From Oceanospirillaceae bacterium UBA2001 (GTDB lineage: Bacteria > Pseudomonadota > Gammaproteobacteria > Pseudomonadales > Balneatricaceae): 5,453 bases of DNA. The DNA lies in assembly GCA_002335115.1 (NCBI GenBank), contig DDCR01000012.1, positions 143-5,595 on the forward strand. The letters run 5' to 3'. The position numbers were made by a program, and so were the translations under genes. Below the pieces are notes generated by a model. That model worked only from the letters and a program-made list of their open reading frames with translations, was not told the DNA's origin and did no database searches. This document shows positions 1-5,453 of this stretch, piece by piece (the first letter of the stretch is position 1; every line of letters starts with the position of its first letter).

Positions 1-2246
1 TGCCTTTAATAAGCAGTGGCGTCAAGAGCGCAGGTCTTTCATCACGCCAAAGTGATCAAACTGCAATACTCACTGCTATTCCTTTTTCCATGCCTACCGG
101 TATTGTCCACCCCTCCCTGCTAGCGCAACTGATCGCCAATAGTGATGCATCCATTTTTGACAAGACATTAAATAATTTTTCAATTCCTTTTAATGACGGC
201 AATGATGCTGTTAACGGCAGTAATAACAATGCCGATGTGGAGACGCCAGCGTCAATAAAAACAATCACTTTACCCAAACTCGTTGCACTTAAAGACCCCA
301 GTTTAGGCAATGACATGGTGACCGAAATTGGCGAATTCTATCGCTTGTTTCCTGGTAGTAATTTAACGAGTTTACTGTTGGTCAGCGCAAAGGCGGGTCC
401 AGAACTCGATGGACTCGTCAAGGATCTTAGTGCCGTTTTACCTACACATTTGCAGCTAGTTTCGTTGAGTGATGGTGCACCTCAAGGCGAACTCACCAAT
501 AGTTTTCACATGAACTTATTGGCCATGGCTTTATTGATGTTTGTCGTGTGCTTATTCATTGTCATCAATGCTGTCAATTTACTCATCAACGCACGCATGC
601 GTTGGTTTAAGATTTGTCGTCAATTAGGCTTCCCCCGCTACGTTATTTTTGTCAGCCAAATTATAGAAATTGTGTTAATTACTTTTGTGTCCGTCTGCGC
701 AGGTATTTATTTAAGTATTCATTTATCTAATATCGTTGCACCAACGGTGCAGGCCACGCTCGAGGGTTTATATGGCGTAGAAATTGGGTTTGGCAACACC
801 TCGCTTTTAAGTCTGTTTTTACAGGTATTTGGCATCAGCGTGTGCGGCAGTATTGCTGCGACTGTGGCGCCCTTTAGCTCAAGCAACCAAGCTTTACATT
901 CAACGCAGGCGCACGATAACTTGGCGGCTAATCAAGCAAAATGGCAACGCAACTTTTGGGTGTTATGTATTCTGTTTGCGCTGCTAGCGTGCGCTATATT
1001 GTATGCTGCAACAGCGCTATGGCTATTACTCGTCGCTACTGCAACACTTATATTATCGGGCTGTAGTTTATTACTGGCTAATTATCCGCGGGTGATTGAT
1101 GCAGTTTATCGGCTGATTCCGCATCGCTTTATTATGCTACGTATTAGCACCAAACAAAGTAGCGCTTTATCAGGTAAAACTAAGGTTGCCTGCTGTGCAT
1201 TTTTTATTGCTGCCACCAGCAATATAGGCATGAACTTAATGGTAGACAGCTTCAGAGGTGCAACCGTGTCGTGGCTAGAATCGCGGCTAGCGACAGATTA
1301 TTATCTGTATTACGAAGGCAATGTAGATATAGTGGCAATCGGGCACGAGGCCAAAGTAGAGGTGTTTCAGCGCTTTGAAAATAATACTACCTACGAGGGC
1401 ACCTTACTGCAGCAACATAGCTACCCATCCACCAAGCAGTTTAAAGACGCGATGGTATTTGATAAAGTAGACAATAAAGTTGCCGCCTGGAAAGCATTTC
1501 AACAGACGAATGGAGTCTTTGTTAATCAGCAATTTGCGTTCGAGTATAAACTTGACATTAATGACATCATCAATGTTCCGCATCCATCGACGCAACGCTT
1601 AACGGCCTATGTCATTAAGGGTATTATTTATGATTTTGGTAACCCTTATCGGCAAATTCTGCTACCACTATCTCAATTTGATGCTGCAATCTCCAAAAGT
1701 ACAATTTATGCCATCAATACAGATGTAGCGGGACTCGAACGGTTTAAAGTTGCACTAGACATACAAGGCATAGACTCGGAAAAATCTTTATTGGATGCCG
1801 CAAAACTATTAGCTATATCTAAACAAACTTTTGATCGTACTTTTATTATTACTGATGGGTTAAATATAGTGACGCTGCTAGTGGCTGGGTTATCTCTCGC
1901 CTGTGCAATAGTGGTATTAATGAATGATGCTCGACCACAAAACATGCTATTGCGTAGTTTTGGTGTGTCGGCAATTAAAACCCAGCTACTTGCTCTCTTT
2001 CAGTATTTTTTACTATGCTTCATCGCTCTTATCTTTGCCACACCCTTTGGTATTTTATTGAGCTGGGTACTTATTTATGAAATTAACCTACAGGCATTTC
2101 AATGGACTTATCCACTTCAAATTAACGCCATAAAAATTCTTCAAATTTATGTAGTTAGTTTAAGCATTGTACTGTTAATCATCGCTATACCCATTATAAA
2201 AGCCGGTAAGCGCCCTTTGATGGAGGATATTCGATGGCTAAATTAA
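1..2246 (+). CDS. FtsX/MacB-type ABC transporter permease, AttF-AttG-like fusion (5' end outside window)
   Basis: Inner-membrane permease of an ABC system that probably extrudes or releases a lipid or lipoprotein-like substrate; the true substrate is unknown. The frame (codons from position 3) is open to the left edge, so the start lies upstream. The first ATG in the window, at 90, is internal. Numbering from that Met, residues 1-138 are the end of a periplasmic MacB_PCD-like domain. A first FtsX module has membrane segments near 143-166, 191-212 and 239-261. Two segments (about 289-309 and 311-330) and another near 366-385 lead to a second periplasmic domain (about 390-580). A second FtsX module has segments near 588-610, 634-662 and 683-703. 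The two-module layout matches proteins annotated as AttF/AttG of AttEFGH. It overlaps the AttH gene by 13 nt, so the two are surely co-transcribed. The ATPase (AttE) should lie upstream. Family assignment is firm; the att naming is inferred from context. Confidence 0.88.
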   Translation, partial: PLISSGVKSAGLSSRQSDQTAILTAIPFSMPTGIVHPSLLAQLIANSDASIFDKTLNNFSIPFNDGNDAVNGSNNNADVETPASIKTITLPKLVALKDPSLGNDMVTEIGEFYRLFPGSNLTSLLLVSAKAGPELDGLVKDLSAVLPTHLQLVSLSDGAPQGELTNSFHMNLLAMALLMFVVCLFIVINAVNLLINARMRWFKICRQLGFPRYVIFVSQIIEIVLITFVSVCAGIYLSIHLSNIVAPTVQATLEGLYGVEIGFGNTSLLSLFLQVFGISVCGSIAATVAPFSSSNQALHSTQAHDNLAANQAKWQRNFWVLCILFALLACAILYAATALWLLLVATATLILSGCSLLLANYPRVIDAVYRLIPHRFIMLRISTKQSSALSGKTKVACCAFFIAATSNIGMNLMVDSFRGATVSWLESRLATDYYLYYEGNVDIVAIGHEAKVEVFQRFENNTTYEGTLLQQHSYPSTKQFKDAMVFDKVDNKVAAWKAFQQTNGVFVNQQFAFEYKLDINDIINVPHPSTQRLTAYVIKGIIYDFGNPYRQILLPLSQFDAAISKSTIYAINTDVAGLERFKVALDIQGIDSEKSLLDAAKLLAISKQTFDRTFIITDGLNIVTLLVAGLSLACAIVVLMNDARPQNMLLRSFGVSAIKTQLLALFQYFLLCFIALIFATPFGILLSWVLIYEINLQAFQWTYPLQINAIKILQIYVVSLSIVLLIIAIPIIKAGKRPLMEDIRWLN
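2222..2226 (+). promoter_or_regulatory. Ribosome binding site of the attH-type gene
   Basis: GGAGG lies 7 nt before the ATG at 2234, inside the last codons of the permease gene. This near-perfect Shine-Dalgarno fixes the AttH start and suggests efficient independent initiation or re-initiation despite the overlap. Confidence 0.8.
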
Positions 2247-3487
2247 ATAAAAAAATCATCAGTCTCAGCCTAGCAGGTGTGTTTTTATTGGGTACTTACT
2301 TCGTTGTGACTTCGCAGATAACCCTTAAGACTCAAACTAACATGTCGGTTTTTGGTCGGAACGTGTACGAGCACAATGATGATTCTAATAATGCCTTAGC
2401 GAGTAATATGGGTAAAAAAGCTGATCCAGATTACCACATGAGTTTTCCGCAGGATCATGGCACACACGATCAATTTGATATCGAATGGTGGTATTTAACC
2501 GCTAACTTGCAAGATGAGGCTGGTGATCCCTACGGCTTGCAGTGGACATTATTTCGATTTAAAAACTCACGCCCAAGAAGCTCTCAAGCTGAAGGGGATA
2601 ACTCGTCTTCGTCATTAAAGAATGCTCCTGTTATGTTAAATGAGTTGACTGTATCTTTAGATAAAAAGTGGCATAACGATCAAATATACATGGCACATGC
2701 ATCCATTCACTCATTAGATACCCATTGGTTTTCCGAAAAATTTGCTCGTGGCGGGGTCGGTAATGCGGGGCTTACAGCGTTGCCACTGAACTTGTTTATT
2801 GATGATTGGCAATGGCTAAATAGTGATGGCGATACAGGACTGTTTCCGTCGACACTAACCTTTAACGCAACCGATACCTCAAAACCAAACGCAGAGGCGA
2901 GTGCTACATTTACCCTGGATCAGACGGGGCCCTTGGTGCAACATGGTGACAATGGCTTTAGTGTAAAATCGAACAGCGGCCATGCGTCTCACTATTATAG
3001 TGCGCCTTTTATCAGTATTGAAGGCGAGCTAACGCAAGCCATCGATACCGTAACGACCGCGCCTATAAAACTCAAAGGTCAGGCGTGGTTTGACCAAGAG
3101 TGGACCTCTCAATTACTCGATACTGGTACTCAAGGTTGGGATTGGTTATCACTTCATTTAGATGACGGCAACAAAATAATGGCTTTTAGAATGCGCTTAA
3201 AAAATCAAGATGATTATGTGACGGGATCATACATCACCAGCACCGGCGAACAAATCACACTGCAACCAGGCGATATAACGCTACAGCCAGTATCTGTTAA
3301 AAAGGTGGATGGTAGGCAATTACCTTTAATCTGGAAACTGATAATCCCCAGTAAAAAAATAGACCTAACCATATCGACAATAAAAGATAAGCAGTGGAAT
3401 AACGCCGCTGTTCCCTACTATGAGGGAATGGTCAAGATTGAAGGCTCTCATGGTGGCGTCGGCTTTTTAGAATTGACGGGTTACTGA
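2234..3487 (+). CDS. attH: AttH-family exported lipocalin-fold protein (CrtC-like/AttH, COG5621 'predicted secreted hydrolase')
   Basis: Likely the periplasmic partner of the overlapping FtsX permease, thought to bind or process the exported hydrophobic substrate; its biochemistry is not established. The 417-residue product is full length for the family. Lys residues and a hydrophobic stretch (about 8-26) form a Sec signal or signal anchor. There is no lipobox Cys, so it is not a lipoprotein. The N-terminal CrtC/AttH lipocalin domain opens with the family hallmark FPQDHGTHDQF-IEWWYLTA (71-90). The middle has HYYSAPFI (253-260). The C-terminal lipocalin_9-like domain carries GQAWFDQEWTS (282-292) and GWDWLSLHLDDG (301-312), then MAFRMR (316-321), and ends in GFLELTGY (410-417). 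In many homologues the middle motif reads AWLDHEWSS; here Phe and Gln replace Leu and His. The start is set by the strong SD. Residues 110-130 are a Ser/Asn-rich insert-like loop. The hydrolase label is a database convention, not demonstrated here. Confidence 0.9.
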   Translation: MAKLNKKIISLSLAGVFLLGTYFVVTSQITLKTQTNMSVFGRNVYEHNDDSNNALASNMGKKADPDYHMSFPQDHGTHDQFDIEWWYLTANLQDEAGDPYGLQWTLFRFKNSRPRSSQAEGDNSSSSLKNAPVMLNELTVSLDKKWHNDQIYMAHASIHSLDTHWFSEKFARGGVGNAGLTALPLNLFIDDWQWLNSDGDTGLFPSTLTFNATDTSKPNAEASATFTLDQTGPLVQHGDNGFSVKSNSGHASHYYSAPFISIEGELTQAIDTVTTAPIKLKGQAWFDQEWTSQLLDTGTQGWDWLSLHLDDGNKIMAFRMRLKNQDDYVTGSYITSTGEQITLQPGDITLQPVSVKKVDGRQLPLIWKLIIPSKKIDLTISTIKDKQWNNAAVPYYEGMVKIEGSHGGVGFLELTGY

Positions 3488-3563
3488 ATATAAATACATC
3501 ACAACTGCATCAATAGTTTTTTGATCTATACGTGCTTACCTCTTACCCCTTAATTTTTACGGA

Positions 3564-3585
3564 CTAGTTTTACGTACTAGCTTTT
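3564..3585 (+). terminator. Weak hairpin with short T run after attH
   Basis: CTAGT (3564-3568) and ACTAG (3576-3580) can form a 5-bp stem with a 7-nt loop, followed by CTTTT. The stem is short and AT-rich, so termination would be inefficient. It is the only candidate terminator seen for the permease-attH operon, and it also lies just past the stop of the convergent small reading frame. Confidence 0.22.
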
Positions 3586-3709
3586 AAACATTACTTTTAA
3601 CTAAACGACAAACAGTCTTATCAGACCAACCTGATATGTCTTGAGATAACGCGTGTGTTGCCACCAATGATGCGCACAATAAACAAACAACCCTGATGTA
3701 GAAATTCAA
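3584..3709 (-). CDS. Small secreted Cys-containing peptide, probably truncated (41 aa, TTG start)
   Basis: Not recognised as a named protein. The frame begins with TTG at 3709, preceded at 8 nt by AGGGGG (3718-3723), and an in-frame TAG lies further upstream. Residues 1-20 form a convincing Sec signal peptide: MNFYIR, then the hydrophobic core VVCLLCASLVA, then a THA cleavage-type end. The predicted mature part is only about 21 residues, LSQDISGWSD-KTVCRLVKSNV. The SD-KTVC pattern resembles the opening of short Cys-containing repeats in exported hypothetical proteins of marine proteobacteria, which usually continue to a second conserved Cys. That resemblance is from memory and weak. With the second half absent, this is either a truncated gene or a genuine micro-peptide. 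It is transcribed towards attH. A good SD plus a signal peptide in a 126-nt frame is unlikely by chance, but the TTG start and short length leave doubt. Confidence 0.5.
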   Translation of the reverse strand: MNFYIRVVCLLCASLVATHALSQDISGWSDKTVCRLVKSNV

Positions 3710-3717
3710 TTTAACTA

Positions 3718-3723
3718 CCCCCT
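3718..3723 (-). promoter_or_regulatory. Ribosome binding site deciding a TTG start
   Basis: On the minus strand AGGGGG lies 8 nt before TTG at 3709. There is no ATG or GTG nearby in this frame, so this site is the main support for translation of the 41-codon secreted peptide. Confidence 0.5.
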
Positions 3724-3734
3724 ACAACGTAAGC

Positions 3735-3743
3735 TTTATATCA
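3735..3743 (-). promoter_or_regulatory. Possible extended -10 promoter element for the small secreted peptide
   Basis: The minus strand reads TGATATAAA, matching the TGn-TATAAT extended -10 pattern (5 of 6 in the hexamer), about 25 nt before the TTG start. No good -35 hexamer is seen at 16-18 bp. The element sits beside a short partial dyad (ATAC-N5-GTAT at 3745-3757), which could be an operator, though such short AT-rich dyads arise by chance. Confidence 0.28.
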
Positions 3744-3793
3744 GATACTACTGGTATAAGTTTGTTTTATCTATAAGAAGAATACCGATTTAA

Positions 3794-3884
3794 ACCTTAC
3801 AGCATTTCCTAAACAGAGCTAGCGAACGTCGGTAGCTTTATAGTGCTTGATGAGCGAACGCAGCTTAGAGTATGGCTGTAAGGT
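3794..3884. repeat. 91-nt element bounded by perfect 10-bp inverted repeats, with internal hairpin
   Basis: ACCTTACAGC (3794-3803) is the exact reverse complement of GCTGTAAGGT (3875-3884). With a one-base bulge the pairing extends by AT/AT. Inside, 3817-3837 folds as an 8-of-9-bp stem (AGCTA, G·G mismatch, CGA) around an ACG loop. The octamer AGCGAACG occurs twice, at 3821-3828 and 3853-3860. TTAA lies directly outside the left arm and two bases outside the right arm. This could be a small non-autonomous palindromic repeat (REP/MITE-like) or a structured RNA. No known family is recognised and no coding frame runs through it. Confidence 0.45.
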
Positions 3885-3954
3885 ACTTAAGCGATGTTAG
3901 AGCGGGTGCGAAGTGGGTAAGGGTGGCATCAAAAGTTGCAGGCAGAAACTAGGC

Positions 3955-3976
3955 TGGTTATGCATGCGAATAACCA
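3955..3976. repeat. 7-bp hairpin with 8-nt loop
   Basis: TGGTTAT (3955-3961) pairs perfectly with ATAACCA (3970-3976) around a loop containing GCATGC. No T run follows on either strand, so it is not a typical terminator. It could be part of the same decayed mobile DNA or a protein-binding dyad. Confidence 0.3.
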
Positions 3977-4039
3977 AATGTGACAAAATACAGCTGATAG
4001 ATTTATCAAAGGTATATCAAAATAGCATCACATGACGGC

Positions 4040-4384
4040 ATGAGAGAAGGTTCTGGTAGGCCAGTGGGGCCAGATATAAGGCTACCTCAGAGCTTGAGTT
4101 GAACCTGTCAAAGTTAGCTCGTGAGTACACCAATGATGCCTTAGATACGCTGGTAGAAGTCATACAATCAAGCCAGAGTGATTCAGCTAGGATTGCTGCT
4201 ATTGCGATACTTGATCGAGGTTATGGCAGGCCAACAAAAACGACGTCACTTGAGGTTAACGCACCGTTTGTTGCTACGAAAATACAGTTGGTGGCATACA
4301 CAGGTTCTTGATTTATCTAACGACGACTTTGCTAGATTAGGGTTTGAAGTTTCCCCTATGTTCCTCAGAAGCGATTTTGTATAA
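4040..4384 (+). pseudogene. Frameshifted phage-type small protein (small-terminase-like, GRPxG...ILDRGYGRP family)
   Basis: Relic of a small phage gene of the type often annotated as hypothetical or putative terminase small subunit; if so, the ancestor would have acted in DNA packaging. From ATG 4040 one frame reads MREGSGRPVG and then hits TGA at 4100-4102. The frame one base back reads ARYKATSELELNLSKLAREYT, DALDTLVEVI, SDSARIAAIAILDRGYGRPTK, up to TGA at 4309-4311. Adding one G to the GGGG run at 4066-4069 joins these into a continuous family-like protein of about 91 residues. The TTG at 4099 is therefore probably not a true start. Past 4300 another frame continues VLDLSNDDFARLGFE to TAA at 4382-4384, resembling the acidic tail of such proteins, which suggests a second shift (less certain). 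No SD precedes ATG 4040. It lies just beyond the tRNA 3' end, a classic integration side. Confidence 0.6.
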
Positions 4385-4412
4385 AAAAGCCCAGCATCTA
4401 ACTGGGCTTTTT
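4384..4412 (-). terminator. Intrinsic terminator of the tRNA gene (bidirectional)
   Basis: AAAAAGCCCAG (4384-4394) and CTGGGCTTTTT (4402-4412) form a perfect 11-bp stem, with a GC core of GCCCAG/CTGGGC and a 7-nt loop. The minus strand ends in TTTTTTAT, 35 nt past the tRNA CCA, which is ideal for the tRNA transcript. The plus strand also ends in TTTTT, so it can stop rightward transcription from the phage relic as well. Confidence 0.9.
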
Positions 4413-4447
4413 GATCCCCAATACATTGAATGTAATGGGTTTATGTG

Positions 4448-4523
4448 TGGTGGGCCTGGTCAGATTTGAACTGACGACCAAAGGATTATGAGTCCTCTGC
4501 GCTAACCGCTGCGCCACAGGCCC
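4448..4523 (-). tRNA. tRNA with CAU anticodon, best read as tRNA-Ile2 (lysidine), alternatively elongator tRNA-Met
   Basis: A complete 76-nt cloverleaf. The acceptor GGGCCTG pairs with CAGGCCC, the D stem is GCGC/GCGC, and the anticodon stem GAGGA/TCCTT carries loop CTCATAA. The variable loop is TGGTC, the T stem is GTCAG/CTGAC with loop TTCAAAT, the discriminator is A, and CCA is encoded. Anticodon CAU can mean Met or, after TilS converts C34 to lysidine, Ile reading AUA. The acceptor pairs C4-G69 and C5-G68, known TilS recognition features, and the variable region TTGGTCG resemble E. coli ileX rather than metT (GGCTACG acceptor). It is not an initiator, because the anticodon stem lacks the three G-C pairs and position 1-72 is paired. 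It has its own promoter and terminator. The Ile2 choice is about 75% sure; that it is a tRNA is certain. Confidence 0.95.
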
Positions 4524-4537
4524 GTATGGGAGCCCGC

Positions 4538-4566
4538 ATGATACCCGTGCTGGTGATTGAGATCAA
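4538..4566 (-). promoter_or_regulatory. Sigma70 promoter of the tRNA gene
   Basis: On the minus strand the -35 is TTGATC (4561-4566), the spacer is 17 bp and the -10 is TATCAT (4538-4543, 5 of 6 to consensus). The next bases, GCGGGC, form a GC-rich discriminator typical of stringently controlled stable-RNA promoters. Transcription should begin near 4530, giving a leader of about 7 nt before the mature tRNA. The promoter lies between the PhyH-type stop and the tRNA. Confidence 0.75.
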
Positions 4567-4591
4567 GAATCAGTCGGCCTAAATCACTGAT

Positions 4592-5425
4592 TTAATAGTC
4601 TCTTTTTATTTTCGCCCCATGGTAAAGGATGTTCGAAAAGTTTTGGTTGGACTGGTCCCGTACCTGGACACTGCCGGCAGCCATATCTATCTGTGGGCGA
4701 GGTAAATAATGGTGTCCTTTCTGGGAACAATGACCGCGCACAGGTGACCAGTTATTGTCGCCAATGGTTTGTTTTGCGCCTGCGGGCATGAAAGACTGCA
4801 AAGCAAAGCCTATGCGTCGCTGGTCTTCGCTTTGGTTAGGTTGTGACCCATGAATGATCATGGCATGGTGCAAGGACATTTGGCCTGGTTTGAGTATCAA
4901 GTCTACTGCTAAATTGGCATCCACGTTAGTCACTTCTTGGCCACGGGTTAATATATTGTCTGCACCATAGGTGTCTTGGTGGGGTTGGATATCTTTGTGG
5001 TGGCTGCCTGGAATCATACTCATGCAACCTGTATAGCGAGTGCTGTGAGTGAGTGCAATCCAAGGGGTGACAAAATTACGGGGCGTGATGCCCATGTAGG
5101 TCGCGTCTTGGTGCCAACTTACAAAATGGCTGGAGCTGGGCTCTTTGATAAATAAAACACTACCCCACAAAGAAAAGTTTGAACCCAAAAGGTCCTCTAC
5201 CGCATCAAGAACTTTTGGGTGGTATGCCAGATCATCTAGAAATTTAAAGCACAGGTGTCCATTATTGCGGTTAACACCTGTTAAATCCTTGGGGTATTTT
5301 GCTTCTGCAGCTTTTAATTTTGCCGCATAGGCATTGGCTTCATCCTCGGACATGACATTGATCGGAGAGATGAAACCCTCTTTATGGTAGCTTTCAATTT
5401 GATGTTGACTAAGCACTTTGCCCAT
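4592..5425 (-). CDS. Phytanoyl-CoA dioxygenase (PhyH) family Fe(II)/2-oxoglutarate-dependent oxygenase
   Basis: Probably a cytoplasmic hydroxylase that couples oxidation of a small substrate to decarboxylation of 2-oxoglutarate; the substrate cannot be read from the sequence. The 277-residue protein has no signal peptide. An N-terminal helical part (LSQHQIESYHKEGFI, 5-19) is typical of PhyH proteins. The metal site is visible: H105 and D107 in SWHQDATY, and the distal H192 in IIHGSQPN. R203 (next to R204) is 11 residues after that His, as for the 2-oxoglutarate-binding Arg in human PhyH. GCMSMIPGSH (133-142) and LKPGQMSLHH (178-187) are family strands. Keeping Asp in HxD argues for a hydroxylase, not a halogenase. 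Start ATG 5425 has GGAG (complement of 5434-5437) 8 nt before it. Its own promoter is outside the window. The tRNA downstream has a separate promoter, so the two are not functionally linked. Confidence 0.92.
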   Translation of the reverse strand: MGKVLSQHQIESYHKEGFISPINVMSEDEANAYAAKLKAAEAKYPKDLTGVNRNNGHLCFKFLDDLAYHPKVLDAVEDLLGSNFSLWGSVLFIKEPSSSHFVSWHQDATYMGITPRNFVTPWIALTHSTRYTGCMSMIPGSHHKDIQPHQDTYGADNILTRGQEVTNVDANLAVDLILKPGQMSLHHAMIIHGSQPNQSEDQRRIGFALQSFMPAGAKQTIGDNNWSPVRGHCSQKGHHYLPRPQIDMAAGSVQVRDQSNQNFSNILYHGAKIKRDY

Positions 5426-5453
5426 TAGAGGTGCTCCAATTTTTAAGGTTAAG

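Larger units (their letters stand above)
3488..4039. other. Gene-poor spacer between attH and the phage relic
   Basis: About 550 bases without a long reading frame on either strand. Contents I can support: a weak hairpin soon after attH (3564-3580), a minus-strand 41-codon secreted-peptide frame (3584-3709) with an extended -10-like site upstream, a 91-nt inverted-repeat element (3794-3884), and a 7-bp hairpin (3955-3976). No strong intrinsic terminator follows attH. The part from about 3885 to 4000 is more GC-rich than the AT-rich part before 3790, and no protein motif was recognised in it. It may be decayed accessory DNA. Confidence 0.6.

Noticed and set aside
56..1945. Antisense open frames of 60-90 codons within the permease gene
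   Set aside because: They lie opposite a clear membrane-protein gene, lack SD sites or recognisable motifs, and fit the usual shadow pattern.
2234..2320. Lipoprotein signal in the AttH N-terminus
   Set aside because: There is no Cys in the first 35 residues, so no lipobox is possible.
3780..3980. Integron attC site or CRISPR-like repeat
   Set aside because: There is no GTTRRRY/RYYYAAC pair at the ends, only two 8-bp direct repeats, and no regular spacer spacing.
4063..4072. Programmed -1 frameshift site at the GTGGGGCC run of the phage relic
   Set aside because: The heptamer GGGGCCA does not match the canonical X-XXY-YYZ rule, since A-site re-pairing on GCC fails, and no stimulatory SD or pseudoknot was seen. 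A simple one-base loss explains it better.
4052..4074. Second attachment-site copy of the tRNA 3' end (GGCCAG-rich stretch)
   Set aside because: Only a few bases resemble the acceptor region, in the wrong order. These codons are explained by the GSGRPVG motif of the phage gene.
4568..4592. Terminator for the PhyH gene (AATCAGT / ACTGATT hairpin)
   Set aside because: The stem is 7 bp, mostly AT, with an 11-nt loop, overlaps the stop codon and has no T run. It would not terminate efficiently.
5145..5330. Plus-strand open frame opposite the PhyH gene
   Set aside because: It is antisense to a well-supported enzyme gene, has a composition typical of a shadow frame and shows no recognisable domain.
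4592..5425. Non-heme Fe halogenase
   Set aside because: Halogenases of this fold replace the metal-binding Asp with Gly or Ala. Here D107 is present in HQD.

Overview
The window looks like chromosomal DNA of a marine gammaproteobacterium, most likely Alteromonadales-like. This rests on the pairing of an FtsX-type permease with an AttH-family protein, an ileX-like tRNA with encoded CCA, and moderate-to-low GC. No gene here fixes the genus, so the assignment is an inference.

Layout. (1) Positions 1-3487, plus strand, hold the 3' part of a large two-module FtsX/MacB-type ABC permease (AttF/AttG-like fusion). It overlaps by 13 nt an attH-type gene for an exported lipocalin-fold protein (CrtC-like/AttH, COG5621). 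Together they are the distal part of an AttEFGH-type export operon, and the ATPase gene (attE) is expected just upstream of the window. (2) Positions 3488-4039 have no long gene. On the minus strand they carry a 41-codon reading frame with a strong ribosome binding site and a clear Sec signal peptide, apparently a truncated or very short secreted Cys-containing protein. They also carry a 91-nt element bounded by 10-bp inverted repeats with an internal hairpin. (3) Positions 4040-4384 hold a decayed small phage-type gene (GRPxG ... LAREYT ... ILDRGYGRP family, small-terminase-like). One missing G in a G-run breaks it, and a second shift near its 3' end is possible. (4) Positions 4384-4566, minus strand, form a complete tRNA unit: a sigma70 promoter with 17-bp spacer, a tRNA with CAU anticodon (best read as Ile2, lysidine-modified), and a strong intrinsic terminator. 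(5) Positions 4592-5425, minus strand, encode an intact phytanoyl-CoA dioxygenase (PhyH) family Fe(II)/2-oxoglutarate oxygenase.

The permease and AttH probably work together at the cell envelope. The PhyH-family enzyme and the tRNA are unrelated neighbours. The segment between attH and the tRNA reads as a degraded accessory insertion next to a tRNA 3' end: a phage gene relic, a truncated secreted-protein gene and a structured repeat. I see no clear new defence or mobile system. The small secreted reading frame and the 91-nt structured element are the most worthwhile unexplained items.
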